Below, in pieces: positions 25,745-34,915 of a DNA stretch of 64,000 nucleotides. The stretch comes from Diaminobutyricibacter sp. McL0608 (GTDB taxonomy: Bacteria; Actinomycetota; Actinomycetes; Actinomycetales; Microbacteriaceae): NCBI RefSeq assembly GCF_039613825.1, contig NZ_CP154826.1, positions 2,976,001 through 3,040,000 on the forward strand. The letters are read 5' to 3'. The notes under the pieces were generated by a model. The model was not told the origin of the DNA. It saw only the letters and a list, made by a program, of their open reading frames with translations, and made no database searches. Made by a program: the position numbers and the translations under genes. The first letter of the stretch is position 1; every line of letters starts with the position of its first letter.

Positions 25745-26641
25745 TCACACCACTCCCACCAGGGCCGCGCCGACGGCAGCGGCCGGAAAACCTTCCGGGA
25801 CCAGACGGACCCGGCCGGGGAGCTCGAGCGACGCCAGGAACGGCGACGATCCACCCCACGACTCGAGAACGCTGTGCACCTCGTAGAGCAGCCGGTCGCC
25901 GAGATGGCTGAGGCCGCCCCCGATGACGACCGACTCGACGTCGGCCGTGAGCACCAGGACCCGCACCGCGGATGCGATGCCTGAGGCCAGCCTAGCCTTG
26001 ATGGCTTTCGCTTCGGGGTCGCCCTCGGCCGCCGCGGTGAACAGTGCGCGAACGGGTAGCGGATCGTCGGTGCGCCACTGTCGTGCGACACCCGAACCCG
26101 ATGCGACGGTCTCGAGGCAGCCCCGCTGACCGCACGCGCAGATCGCTCCGTTCGGGTCGACGGGGATGTGCCCGATCTCGCCGGCGATCCCCCGGGATCC
26201 GCGCCACAGCTCGCCGTCCACGACGATGCCCGCAGCGAGGCCCGTCCCGAGGTTGAGGTACGCCATCGAACCGGTGAGGCCCATCAGGTGGTAAGCGCCG
26301 AGTGCCGCCGCTTTCACGTCGTTCTCGACGCGTACTCCGACGCCGAGCCTTCCGGCGAGCTCCCCACCGAGCTCGAGACCGTCGAACCCGAGGTTCACCG
26401 CGTGCCGGACACGACCGGACGCGCTGTCGACCAGTCCGGGGATCCCGATGCCGATCGAATCGAATCCCCCGGCAGTCAGGCCGGTCAGCTCCGCGATCCG
26501 CGCGACGGCGTTCACCGCTGTCTCTACGACCGCGGTCGAGCCGAAACCGGTGGCGAGGCGGATGCGCTGGGTCAGCAGGCCGCCCTCATCGATGGCAACC
26601 GCATCCGTCTTCGTCCCACCGATGTCGATCCCGAGTCTCAC
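25745..26641 (-). CDS. ROK family sugar kinase (candidate GlcNAc kinase)
   Basis: 298 residues. LGIDIGGTKTDAVAID is the ATP loop, GEIGHIPVDPNG the sugar-contacting region and CACGQRGCLETVASG the zinc motif. There is no DNA-binding domain. Between nagB and a GH3 hexosaminidase, its likely role is phosphorylating GlcNAc freed in the cytoplasm. GTG at 26641 overlaps the GH3 stop (GTGA). Confidence 0.88.
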   Translation of the reverse strand: MRLGIDIGGTKTDAVAIDEGGLLTQRIRLATGFGSTAVVETAVNAVARIAELTGLTAGGFDSIGIGIPGLVDSASGRVRHAVNLGFDGLELGGELAGRLGVGVRVENDVKAAALGAYHLMGLTGSMAYLNLGTGLAAGIVVDGELWRGSRGIAGEIGHIPVDPNGAICACGQRGCLETVASGSGVARQWRTDDPLPVRALFTAAAEGDPEAKAIKARLASGIASAVRVLVLTADVESVVIGGGLSHLGDRLLYEVHSVLESWGGSSPFLASLELPGRVRLVPEGFPAAAVGAALVGVV

Positions 26642-28194
26642 GACCCTGATCCGGACAAGTAGTGCATGAGCGCCCGGCCGATCAGGCGCGAGGCGCCGAA
26701 GGTCGCGATGTCGGCGTACTGCCGGTCGTCCGACGGCCACCCCATGTCGATGACGAGTACCGACCGGCGTTCGGCACGCAGCCGGTCGATCGCTTCGCGC
26801 GCGAAGGCGTGACGATGGTTGTCCTTGCCGATCACCAGGACGGGCGACCGGGCTGCGAGGACGAGATCGGGGTCGTCGCCCTCGGTGAAGACGACGAGCG
26901 GGTTGGCCGCGAATTCCTTGGCGGCGGGCGACCCCGGGTCGGTGAGGAGTTCGGCGAACGGACCCCACGGAGCGATCCCGACGGCGATGTTCGCGATTGT
27001 GTCGATGCGGACCACCGAGCACGGTCCGCTGAGACCACCCACCCATTCCCTCGCCGCATCCGACACGTCGAAAGCAGCGATCGCGCGGGCGAGCTCCAGC
27101 TGCGGCTCGTCTTCGGCGGTCACGAAGTCGGGGATCGCGATCTCCGCGCGATCGACCGCGAGCTGCGCGGCCAGTTCGAGCACGCGACCGGAGGCCTGGC
27201 TCACGCGCGCAGGATCGAGCCGCCGCGAGCTGATCGCGTCGAGGATCCGCGTCTCGATCGCCGCGAGTTGCGCATCCGTGTTCTCGGTTCCGATGCACAG
27301 CAGGTCGCAGCCGGCAGCCAGCGCGAGCACGGCCGCCTCAGGGATGCCGACGTCGCCGCTGGCGCCCTTCATGTCGAGCGCGTCGCTGATGATCACGCCG
27401 TCGAATCCGAGCTCGTCGCGGAGGAGGCCCTGGAGGACGGCGGCGCTCAGCGTCGCCGGGTTCTCCGGATCGATCTGCGGCAGCAGGATGTGCGAGGTCA
27501 TGATCGTGCGCGCGCCCGCCGCGATGACGGCCGCGAACGGCTTCAGCTCGCGCTCACGCAGCTCGTCGAGGCTCACGTCGACGACAGGCAGCGCCAGGTG
27601 CGAGTCCTGCGCGGTGTCGCCGTGGCCGGGGAAGTGCTTGGCGCTGACCGCGATCCCCGCCGACTGCAGGCCACGGGTCCAAGCCGCACTGTGCTCTGCC
27701 ACGATCTCCGGGGTCGATCCGAAGCTGCGGACGCCGATGACCGGGTTGTCCGCGTTCGAGTTGATGTCCACATCCGGGGCGAAGTTCAGATTGCAGCCGG
27801 CGAGGCGCAGTTCCCAGCCCACGAGGCGGCCCACGAACTCGGTGTACGAGAGGTCGCCGAGGCGGCCGAGCACAGCGTTGCCCGGGTAGGGTGACCCCGT
27901 GTCGTAGTAGAGGCGGGTGACGTCCCCGCCCTCCTCGTCGATCGCGATGATGGCGTTCGGGTTGGCCTCGTAGATCGAATCGGTGAGCTCGCGCAGCTGC
28001 GCCCGGGAGACGATATTCGGCCCGAAGATGCAGACCCCGCCCAGACCGTCACGGAGCCGCTCGTCCAGCCACTCGGGCAACGTCGTTCCGACGAAACCGG
28101 GCAGGAGCGTCGCCGCGACCTGGCTGCGGAGCCGGTCCGTTCGTTCGGGGGAGTCAGGGGTCTGGGTCAGTTCGGCGACGGGCGACCCGCTCAC
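26638..28194 (-). CDS. GH3 beta-N-acetylhexosaminidase (NagZ-like), cytoplasmic
   Basis: 518 residues. KHFPGHGDTAQDSH is the NagZ catalytic loop carrying the His-Asp acid/base dyad, and IISDALDMKG holds the nucleophile Asp. A C-terminal domain of about 170 residues follows the barrel. No signal peptide, so substrates are imported by the ABC system it overlaps (GTGA at 28194). Some actinobacterial GH3 enzymes of this type act as phosphorylases making GlcNAc-1-P; that cannot be excluded here. Confidence 0.9.
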   Translation of the reverse strand: MSGSPVAELTQTPDSPERTDRLRSQVAATLLPGFVGTTLPEWLDERLRDGLGGVCIFGPNIVSRAQLRELTDSIYEANPNAIIAIDEEGGDVTRLYYDTGSPYPGNAVLGRLGDLSYTEFVGRLVGWELRLAGCNLNFAPDVDINSNADNPVIGVRSFGSTPEIVAEHSAAWTRGLQSAGIAVSAKHFPGHGDTAQDSHLALPVVDVSLDELRERELKPFAAVIAAGARTIMTSHILLPQIDPENPATLSAAVLQGLLRDELGFDGVIISDALDMKGASGDVGIPEAAVLALAAGCDLLCIGTENTDAQLAAIETRILDAISSRRLDPARVSQASGRVLELAAQLAVDRAEIAIPDFVTAEDEPQLELARAIAAFDVSDAAREWVGGLSGPCSVVRIDTIANIAVGIAPWGPFAELLTDPGSPAAKEFAANPLVVFTEGDDPDLVLAARSPVLVIGKDNHRHAFAREAIDRLRAERRSVLVIDMGWPSDDRQYADIATFGASRLIGRALMHYLSGSGS

Positions 28195-29111
28195 CCCTTC
28201 ACCGCCCCACTGACGAGCCCGCTGGTCATCCGGCCCTGGACGAACAGGAAGAAGATGATGACCGGCACGGCGACGAGGGTGGATGCGGCCATGACCTGGC
28301 CCCAGTCGATGGCGTGACTCGAGCTCTGCTGGATGAACCCGCGCAACCAGAGCGGAAGCGTCTGGCTGGCATTGTCCGGCAGAATGACGAGCGCGACAGT
28401 GAACTCGTTCCACGCCTGGAGGAAGGCGTAGACACCGGAGGCGACGAGCCCGGGTGCGAGGAGCGGGAAGGTGATCCGCATGAACGCCTGGGTGCGGCTG
28501 AGCCCGTCGACCATCGCCGCCTCCTCGAGGTCGGCGGGGATGCCGGCGACGAAGCCGCGCAGCATCCAGATCGTGAACGGGACCACGGCGGCGATATAGA
28601 GGACGCTCACCCCGACGATCGTGTTCAGGAGGTTCAGGCTGCTCATCATCTTGTACTGGGCGATGAAGAGCCCTTCTGCGGGGAGCATCTGGATGAGAAG
28701 CACCGCGAGCACGAACGACGTGCGACCGCGGAACTTGAACCGGCTGATCGCAAGTGCCGCGAGGAAGGCGAAGATCAGGCAGAACACGACCGTGAGCACA
28801 GCGATCGCCAGGCTCATGCCCAGCGCCGGAAGGAAGGTTCCGCCCTGGAACACCGCGGCGAAGTTGTCGAAGGTTCCGCCGAACGGGAGGAACTGCGGTG
28901 TCGTGTTCTGCAGCACCACGTTCGACAGCAGAGACGAGTTCACCATCCAGTAGACCGGGAAGATCCAGATGAGCGAGAGCACGACACCGAGGATGCCGAG
29001 CAGCACACGTGAGGGCTTGAATTTACGTGATCCGGAACGCCTGTGTGTGCTACCGACTTCCACGATCGGGGCGCTGGGCGCCTCGATCGTCGTCGATGTC
29101 GCTGATGTCAT
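28191..29111 (-). CDS. ABC sugar transporter permease, MalG-like
   Basis: 306 residues, six membrane spans after a 35-residue cytoplasmic tail. The ATPase-contact loop reads DLEEAAMVDGLSRTQAFMRITFPLLAPG. It overlaps the partner permease (ATGA at 29111) and the GH3 gene (GTGA), so transport and hydrolysis are co-translated. Importer of GlcNAc oligosaccharides or chitobiose is an inference from the linked hexosaminidase. Confidence 0.9.
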   Translation of the reverse strand: MTSATSTTIEAPSAPIVEVGSTHRRSGSRKFKPSRVLLGILGVVLSLIWIFPVYWMVNSSLLSNVVLQNTTPQFLPFGGTFDNFAAVFQGGTFLPALGMSLAIAVLTVVFCLIFAFLAALAISRFKFRGRTSFVLAVLLIQMLPAEGLFIAQYKMMSSLNLLNTIVGVSVLYIAAVVPFTIWMLRGFVAGIPADLEEAAMVDGLSRTQAFMRITFPLLAPGLVASGVYAFLQAWNEFTVALVILPDNASQTLPLWLRGFIQQSSSHAIDWGQVMAASTLVAVPVIIFFLFVQGRMTSGLVSGAVKG

Positions 29112-30055
29112 GACTGGTCCTCCTTGAGCATGTTCCGCACGTAGAACCAGCTGAGGGCGATCGTGAGCGCGAGTACGAAGATCGAGACGGCGCTCGCCAT
29201 CGCGAAGTCGCTCGAGCCGACGCCGAGCTGGTAGATGTACGTTCCGAGCAGGTTGGTCTCGCTGGCGATCGAACCCTTGTCCTGGAGGAGCTTGATCTGA
29301 GTGAACACCCGCAGGTCCCAGATGATCTGGAGCAGCATCACGATGCCGAGTACCGGCCGGATCATGGGAAGGATGATGAACCGGAGCCGCTGGAATCCGC
29401 GCGCCCCATCCATCTGCGCGGCCTCGAGCACCTCGCTGGACACCTGTGTCAGGCCGGCGAACACGGAGAAGGCGACGAACGGGACGCTCATCCAGACGAC
29501 GATGACCATCGCCACGAAGAAGAACGACAGCGGTTCCTGAAGCCAGTTGTGGTTGGTGTAATCGAACCCGGCGGCGGTGAGTAGCCAGTTGATGACTCCG
29601 CGGCGCCAGTCGAACAGCCAGTTCCAGACGGTCATGGCGGCGACGACGGGCATGGCCCAGGCGAGCAGCAGGCTGATCTGGACGATGATGCGTACGACAG
29701 CGTTGACGGCGTTCATCAGGAGGGCGAACAGCACACCGACGACCACGGTGACGGATGCGGTCACCAGGCAGAATGCGATCGAACGGGCGACGACGATCCA
29801 GGTATAGGGGTCCGAGAACAGTGTGATGTAGTTCTGGAACCAGACGAAGGGAGCCGGTCGGCCGAACTGCTGGGCCAGACCGAAGCTCTGGGTCGAGGTG
29901 ACGAGCTGCCATACGAGTGGGTAGCCGAGGGCGAGCACGAGGATCGCGACGGAAGGGACCAGCAGCCAGTAGGCGGTGAGGCTGCGCCTGCGGCGCGGGG
30001 GCTTCGTCTGCGGCCGTGCGACTTTGCCCGTCACGGCGTTCTGTGTGGTTGTCAC
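29108..30055 (-). CDS. ABC sugar transporter permease, MalF-like
   Basis: 315 residues, six spans. The contact loop is VLEAAQMDGARGFQRLRFIILPMIRP. GTG start at 30055 with a strong AGGAGG six bases upstream. It is separated from the binding-protein gene by 95 bases containing a strong hairpin, and overlaps the second permease. Confidence 0.9.
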   Translation of the reverse strand: MTTTQNAVTGKVARPQTKPPRRRRSLTAYWLLVPSVAILVLALGYPLVWQLVTSTQSFGLAQQFGRPAPFVWFQNYITLFSDPYTWIVVARSIAFCLVTASVTVVVGVLFALLMNAVNAVVRIIVQISLLLAWAMPVVAAMTVWNWLFDWRRGVINWLLTAAGFDYTNHNWLQEPLSFFFVAMVIVVWMSVPFVAFSVFAGLTQVSSEVLEAAQMDGARGFQRLRFIILPMIRPVLGIVMLLQIIWDLRVFTQIKLLQDKGSIASETNLLGTYIYQLGVGSSDFAMASAVSIFVLALTIALSWFYVRNMLKEDQS

Positions 30056-30090
30056 GTCTGTCCTCCTTCCAGGTGTTTCTTGTGGAGCAG

Positions 30091-30125
30091 GGTTTGGGAG
30101 CGCGGGGACGCCGCGCTCCCAAACC
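30091..30125. terminator. 15-bp hairpin between binding-protein and permease genes
   Basis: Arms 30091-30105 and 30111-30125 are perfect reverse complements with a 5-base loop. In an importer operon such an element usually protects the binding-protein mRNA or partly terminates transcription, giving more binding protein than permease. There is no T-tract after it, so partial termination or mRNA stabilisation is favoured over a full terminator. Confidence 0.7.
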
Positions 30126-30150
30126 TACTGAGGGGGTCGATGCAGAACGA

Positions 30151-31491
30151 CTACTTCTTGTTCAGCATCGGGGTGATCTTCGCGTCGTACTGCTGGGCCA
30201 GGGCCTTCAGGTCGGACGCGTCACGGATCTTCGAGAAGAACTCCTCCATGACGTTGCCGGCCTCGACCGACGCCCATCCGGGAGCGGCCGGGGTCAGCTT
30301 GGAGTTCGACGACGAAGCGATCAGGGCCTTAGCGAACTGGTCGTCGCCGAGCGAGTCGACGTACTTGCTGTTCGCCGGTCCCAGGCCGTTCTTGCCGAGC
30401 ATCTCCTGGTAGGTCTTCGAGAACATGATCTTCAGGAGGGTCTTGGACAGGCCGGGGTTCTTGCTCTTGGCCGAGATTCCGATGTTGGAGCCACCGGCGA
30501 AGACCGGGGCCGGCTTGCCGTCGTTGCCCGGGAGCACGAAGGTTCCGAAGGTGTTGTCGTTCCACGTGCGAACGGTCTTGCCGTCCTTGGTGGATGCGTC
30601 ACCGAGGGACCAGTGCGCCCAGCCCGGAGCCATGATGGTGGCCGCGGAGAGCGAGGTCGGCGTGGTGCTGTTGTCGGCGTTGGTGCTCACGTCGCTGTCG
30701 TTCAGGTAGATGTACTGGTTGCTGTCCTTGGCGTCGTTCGGCGCCTTGGATGCGTTCTTGTACAGGTCCTGCAGCTGCTGGAGACCCTTCAGCGACTTGT
30801 CGGACTCGAGCGTGGCGGTCCACTTGCCGCCCTTCTCGGTCGCGATGTCACCACCGTTGGCGAAGATCCACGAGATGCCGTCGCGCCAGTCCTGGCCGCC
30901 GAGGTAGAAGCCCGAGAAGTCCTTGATGGCCTTCGGGTTCTTCTGCGCGATGGTGGCGACGTCCTGGTTGAACTCGTCGAGCGTGGTCGGGACGGTGACG
31001 CCCGCAGCGGACCAGACGTCCTTGCGGTAGAACATGTAGCGCGAACCGAAGTAGTACGGCAGCGTGTAGTTCTTGCCGCCGACCTTGCCGGCGTCGACGA
31101 ACGACTGCAGCAGGTCGGATCCACCCAGCTCCTTGTACATGTCGGAGATGTCGAGGAACGCGCCGACGTTGGTGAACGTCGGGGACTGCGTGTTGCCCAT
31201 CTCGGTCACGTCGGGAGTGTTGTTCGCATCGGGCAGGGCGGTCGTCAGCTTGGTGACGATGTCGCTCCAGTCCTGCTGCTCGATCTTGAGGGTGGCGCCG
31301 GTCTCCTTCTTGAACTCGTCCTTCAGGTAGGTGCGAAGGGGGTCGGGAGTGTCTGCGCCGACGAGCCACAGGGTGACCGTCTTGCCCTTTCCGTCCGTGC
31401 TCGGTGCGCCTCCGGGAGCGGCGGAGCAACCTACGAGCACGAGAGCGGAAGCTGTTGCCACAGCGGCGAGGCCAACGAGCTTTCTCTTCAT
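30151..31491 (-). CDS. ABC sugar transporter solute-binding lipoprotein
   Basis: 446 residues. MKRKLVGLAAVATASALVLVGC is a lipoprotein signal with lipobox LVGC, followed by a Gly/Ser/Pro linker and a family 1 solute-binding domain (VTLWLVGADTPDP, LKDEFKKETGATLKIEQQDW). The ATG at 31491 has GAAAGGA upstream. First structural gene of the importer operon; the ROK repressor gene lies 95 bases upstream on the same strand. Confidence 0.92.
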   Translation of the reverse strand: MKRKLVGLAAVATASALVLVGCSAAPGGAPSTDGKGKTVTLWLVGADTPDPLRTYLKDEFKKETGATLKIEQQDWSDIVTKLTTALPDANNTPDVTEMGNTQSPTFTNVGAFLDISDMYKELGGSDLLQSFVDAGKVGGKNYTLPYYFGSRYMFYRKDVWSAAGVTVPTTLDEFNQDVATIAQKNPKAIKDFSGFYLGGQDWRDGISWIFANGGDIATEKGGKWTATLESDKSLKGLQQLQDLYKNASKAPNDAKDSNQYIYLNDSDVSTNADNSTTPTSLSAATIMAPGWAHWSLGDASTKDGKTVRTWNDNTFGTFVLPGNDGKPAPVFAGGSNIGISAKSKNPGLSKTLLKIMFSKTYQEMLGKNGLGPANSKYVDSLGDDQFAKALIASSSNSKLTPAAPGWASVEAGNVMEEFFSKIRDASDLKALAQQYDAKITPMLNKK

Positions 31492-31586
31492 TGCTTTTCC
31501 TTTCTTGGGTGGTCGATGTGTGCGTTTGCCACATCGTTGGTGCGAGGGGTCGGTCCTGGCTGGTTCCGGTTCTGGGCGTTGCTGTG

Positions 31587-32780
31587 TTACGAGACCCCGA
31601 GTTGTCCTGAGAGGACGAGAACGGCCGCGCCGCGCAGGAGGATGTCCTGCCCCTGCGTGGTCATCCGCAGCGTGAGATTGCCGTGGAATTCGGCCATCGT
31701 CCTGTTGCGGAGCGTTTCGATGGTCGCCTGGGCGAGCGGGCCATCAAGCAGTTCGGTCGGGCCGCTCAGGACGATCTCGGAGAGATTGAGCGCGCCGACG
31801 ACGGGGGCGAGGGCGATGCCGAGGCGCTGCCCCGCCTCCCGCAGAATGGGTCCGGCCGAGCCGCCCGCGGCTTCCGCTTCATGGATGCGCTGCTCGAGCA
31901 GCGGCACGGCGAGCCAGTGTTCGAGCACCTGGTCGCGGTTGTAGGTGACTTCGAGTCCGAGGTCGGTTCCGACCATGACCTGGCCGATCTCGCCCGCGGC
32001 GAAACGGCTTCCGTAGACGAGGGCTCCGGCGACGAGGAGCCCGGCACCGACGCCGTGCCCGATGGTCACGAGCATCATGTCGCCGGCGGCGTCACCGTAA
32101 CCGTGCTCGGCGAGGACGGCTACGTTCGCGTCGTTGGCCACGACCACCGGCAGTCCGGTCCGGGCATGGAGGGTGTCCTGCAGGCGCTCGTCGACCCAGC
32201 CGAGGTTGGGGGCGGTGAGCACGGTTCCGGAGAGGTCCACGACACCGGGCGACCCGACGCCGATGCCGAGGATGGGAGCGGTGGCGAGTGCGACGAGCTG
32301 GTCAGTGAGGGCGACGACCTTTGCCGTGGCCTCGGCGCCCGTGCTGGCCGCCAGCGGGATCTCTGCGCGTTCGAGGATCTGGCCGTCGAGGTCGAGCACG
32401 GCGCCGCGGAAGGTCGTGTGCTCGCTGAGGTCGATGCCGATGATCTGGTACGCACTGCGGTTGATGTCGAGCAGAACGGCCGGCTTGCCCGGCCGGGCCG
32501 ATTCGCGCTGACCCAGTTCGACGACGAGTCCCTCGTTGAGGAGTTCCGCAACCAGGTCGGATATCGTGACGCGCGTGAGGCCGGTTTCGCGGGCGATATC
32601 CGCTCGGCTTCGTTCACCTGCGCGGTAGAGCGTCTGCAGTACGAGCGAGCGGTTGTGGCTCCGTGCATGCTCGGGGAGGACCTTCGCCTTCGGACGCAGC
32701 GCCCGGCCCGGCGCCATGCCGGTGGCCAGTTGCGCGTGGGAGGTCTCCAGTGTTGAAGTCCCTCGCTCCGATGCGGTCAT
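31587..32780 (-). CDS. ROK family transcriptional repressor (NagC/XylR-like)
   Basis: 397 residues. The N-terminal winged helix-turn-helix (HNRSLVLQTLYRAGERSRADIARETGLTRVTISDLVAELL) precedes a ROK sugar-binding domain (IGIDLSEHTTFRGAVLDLDG). It likely represses the adjacent importer/hexosaminidase genes and itself, responding to GlcNAc or a derivative. A near-perfect palindrome lies 1 base upstream of the ATG. No Shine-Dalgarno sequence precedes this ATG. Confidence 0.9.
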   Translation of the reverse strand: MTASERGTSTLETSHAQLATGMAPGRALRPKAKVLPEHARSHNRSLVLQTLYRAGERSRADIARETGLTRVTISDLVAELLNEGLVVELGQRESARPGKPAVLLDINRSAYQIIGIDLSEHTTFRGAVLDLDGQILERAEIPLAASTGAEATAKVVALTDQLVALATAPILGIGVGSPGVVDLSGTVLTAPNLGWVDERLQDTLHARTGLPVVVANDANVAVLAEHGYGDAAGDMMLVTIGHGVGAGLLVAGALVYGSRFAAGEIGQVMVGTDLGLEVTYNRDQVLEHWLAVPLLEQRIHEAEAAGGSAGPILREAGQRLGIALAPVVGALNLSEIVLSGPTELLDGPLAQATIETLRNRTMAEFHGNLTLRMTTQGQDILLRGAAVLVLSGQLGVS

Positions 32781-32781
32781 G

Positions 32782-32806
32782 TTTGTTAGTAAAGCTTACG
32801 AACAAA
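32782..32806. promoter_or_regulatory. Palindromic operator candidate for the ROK repressor
   Basis: Arms 32782-32792 and 32796-32806 match at 10 of 11 positions around a 3-base centre; the half-site core is GTTxGTAA. AT-rich in a GC-rich background. A related imperfect palindrome lies at 32840-32860. Position just ahead of the repressor start codon fits autorepression. Confidence 0.65.
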
Positions 32807-32945
32807 ATATTCGCAAGCTGTCGACGCCGATTTTCCCTGTGTTTACCAACTCGTAACAAACACGTCTTCCGGTCCATTCGATTCGCCGGTCCGGCCCTCT
32901 AGAGTCGAACGGCTGCCATCGCGGCAGCGACGTGAAAGGACTCGG

Positions 32946-33419
32946 ATGCCAACCCCACAACTCCGCATCACCGCGGCAATCGCTGCCGCCGCCGGACTCG
33001 CCCTGCTGCTCGCCGGATGCGGCGGGACAGCGCAGGCGGCACCCAAGACTCCCAAGGCCACCCATTCGGCCGTAGCTTCCGCGCAGACCAAAGGAGAGGC
33101 CTGTGACATCCTGGCGACCGCGTACAAGACGCTCAGCGATCTCAACTCGCCCGCGAACGTCGCGGCCATGAAGGCCGACCCGGCGAAGGCGCTCGCAAAC
33201 CTCAAGACGCTGAAGTCGACCGTCTCCGACGCGGCGGACAAGGTCAGCGAGCCGACGGTCAAGAAGTCCGCAGACTCGGTCACGAAGACGGTGACGGTCT
33301 ACGTGAACGACATCGTCGCGATCGCCTCGCACCCCGTGGGCGCCGACACGTCGAAGCTCGGCAAGGAGATCGGCGACCTGTCGACGTCGCTCATCGCCGT
33401 CGGCAAGACCTGCAGCTGA
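32946..33419 (+). CDS. Predicted lipoprotein of unknown function
   Basis: 157 residues. The signal peptide ends in lipobox LLAGC at residues 20-24, then a flexible Ala/Thr/Lys/Pro-rich stretch and a helical domain with two cysteines near its ends (GEACDIL and KTCS), possibly a disulfide. ATG at 32946 has GAAAGGA upstream. Divergent from the ROK repressor and convergent with icd. No family recognised. Confidence 0.75.
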   Translation: MPTPQLRITAAIAAAAGLALLLAGCGGTAQAAPKTPKATHSAVASAQTKGEACDILATAYKTLSDLNSPANVAAMKADPAKALANLKTLKSTVSDAADKVSEPTVKKSADSVTKTVTVYVNDIVAIASHPVGADTSKLGKEIGDLSTSLIAVGKTCS

Positions 33420-33441
33420 CGCGAACGCCTAGGGCGATCGG

Positions 33442-33501
33442 CGCACCAGCTGTGTCCCAGCGCACTGGGTCTACCACGTGCGGCGGGACACAGCTGGTGC
33501 G
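33442..33501. terminator. 17-bp inverted repeat between convergent genes
   Basis: Arms 33442-33458 and 33485-33501 are perfect reverse complements; the 26-base centre holds a smaller 5-bp stem at 33456-33469. It lies between the lipoprotein and icd stops and could end transcription from both sides. No T-tract is present, and it is unrelated in sequence to the 7775/24884 element. Confidence 0.65.
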
Positions 33502-33517
33502 GTGACCAAGAACGGGA

Positions 33518-34732
33518 CTAGCCCAGGCGCGCCTGCAGGTTCTCCGCCAGCGACGCGAGGAACTCCTCGGTCGTCTGGTACGGCTGCTCGGGTCCGACGA
33601 GCAGTGCCAGGTCCTTCGTCATCTTGCCGGACTCGACCGTCTTGATCACGACGTCCTCGAGGGTGTGCGTGAAGTCGATCAGGTCCTGGTTGCCGTCGAG
33701 GTGTCCACGGTGCGCCAGCCCACGGGTCCACGCGTAGATCGAGGCGATCGGGTTGGTCGAGGTCGGCTTGCCGGCCTGGTGCTGACGGTAGTGACGCGTC
33801 ACGGTCCCGTGCGCGGCCTCCGCCTCGACGACCTTGCCGTCGGGGGTGGTGAGCACGCTCGTCATGAGGCCGAGCGAGCCGAAGCCCTGCGCGACGGTGT
33901 CGGACTGCACGTCGCCGTCGTAGTTCTTGCAAGCCCAGACGTAGCCGCCCTCCCACTTGAGGCTGGAGGCGACCATGTCGTCGATGAGGCGGTGCTCGTA
34001 GGTGAGTCCTGCATCCGCGAACTTCGCCGCGTACTCGGCGTCGAAGACCTCCTGGAACAGGTCCTTGAAGCGGCCGTCGTAGGCCTTCAGGATCGTGTTC
34101 TTGGTCGACAGGTACACCGGGTAGTTGCGGTCGAGGCCGTAGTTGAACGACGCGCGCGCGAAGTCGCGGATCGACGCATCCTGGTTGTACATGGCGAGGG
34201 CGACACCGGCGCCGGGCGCCTGGTAGACCTCGAACGACTTGGCCTCGCCGCCGTCGGACGGCTGGAAGCTGATCGAGAGGGTGCCGGGGCCGTCGAAGGT
34301 GAAGTCGGTCGCACGGTACTGGTCGCCGAAGGCGTGACGGCCGATGACGATGGGCTTGTTCCAGCCCGGGACCAGACGCGGGATGTTCGAGATGATGATC
34401 GGCTCGCGGAAGACGACGCCGCCGAGGATGTTACGGATCGTCCCGTTCGGGCTCTTCCACATCTTCTTCAGGCCGAACTCTTCGACGCGCGCCTCATCGG
34501 GCGTGATCGTCGCGCACTTCACGCCGACACCGTGGCGCTGGATGGCGTGCGCCGCGTCGATCGTGATCTGGTCGTCGGTCTCGTCGCGCTTCTGGATCGA
34601 CAGGTCGTAGTACTCGAGGTTCACATCGAGGTACGGGTGGATGAGCGAATCTTTGATGGACTGCCAGATGATGCGAGTCATCTCGTCGCCGTCGAGCTCG
34701 ACGACGGTGCCTTCAACCTTGATCTTTGCCAA
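33518..34732 (-). CDS. icd: Isocitrate dehydrogenase, NADP-dependent
   Basis: 404 residues, dimeric class II type. [35 protein letters not shown] and [14 protein letters not shown] carry the isocitrate site, and the [15 protein letters not shown] segment the metal site. It makes 2-oxoglutarate in the TCA cycle, as do sucCD later in the window for succinate. The start is TTG at 34732, supported by GAGGAG five bases upstream. Monocistronic and convergent with the lipoprotein. Confidence 0.96.
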   Translation of the reverse strand: MAKIKVEGTVVELDGDEMTRIIWQSIKDSLIHPYLDVNLEYYDLSIQKRDETDDQITIDAAHAIQRHGVGVKCATITPDEARVEEFGLKKMWKSPNGTIRNILGGVVFREPIIISNIPRLVPGWNKPIVIGRHAFGDQYRATDFTFDGPGTLSISFQPSDGGEAKSFEVYQAPGAGVALAMYNQDASIRDFARASFNYGLDRNYPVYLSTKNTILKAYDGRFKDLFQEVFDAEYAAKFADAGLTYEHRLIDDMVASSLKWEGGYVWACKNYDGDVQSDTVAQGFGSLGLMTSVLTTPDGKVVEAEAAHGTVTRHYRQHQAGKPTSTNPIASIYAWTRGLAHRGHLDGNQDLIDFTHTLEDVVIKTVESGKMTKDLALLVGPEQPYQTTEEFLASLAENLQARLG

Positions 34733-34900
34733 TGGGTCTCCTCAAGTCTGTGCCGTGTTTTGGCCACGAACAGCTTACCCGAGCCAGGCAACTATCTTGA
34801 CGTCGAGACAAATCTGCTGCCCGCTTTGTGTTCGCCCTGAGTGAGGAATGCATCCGCTGTCAGCGGAATTGCCGACTATGCCGGGATCGGCCGCGCACGT

Positions 34901-34915
34901 TACCCTTTCGTTATG
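34901..34915 (+). promoter_or_regulatory. Leaderless-type -10 element (TACCCT) before the GNAT gene
   Basis: TACCCT at 34901-34906, 6 bases, then ATG at 34913; identical hexamer and spacing to the elements at 702 and 22443. Confidence 0.5.
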
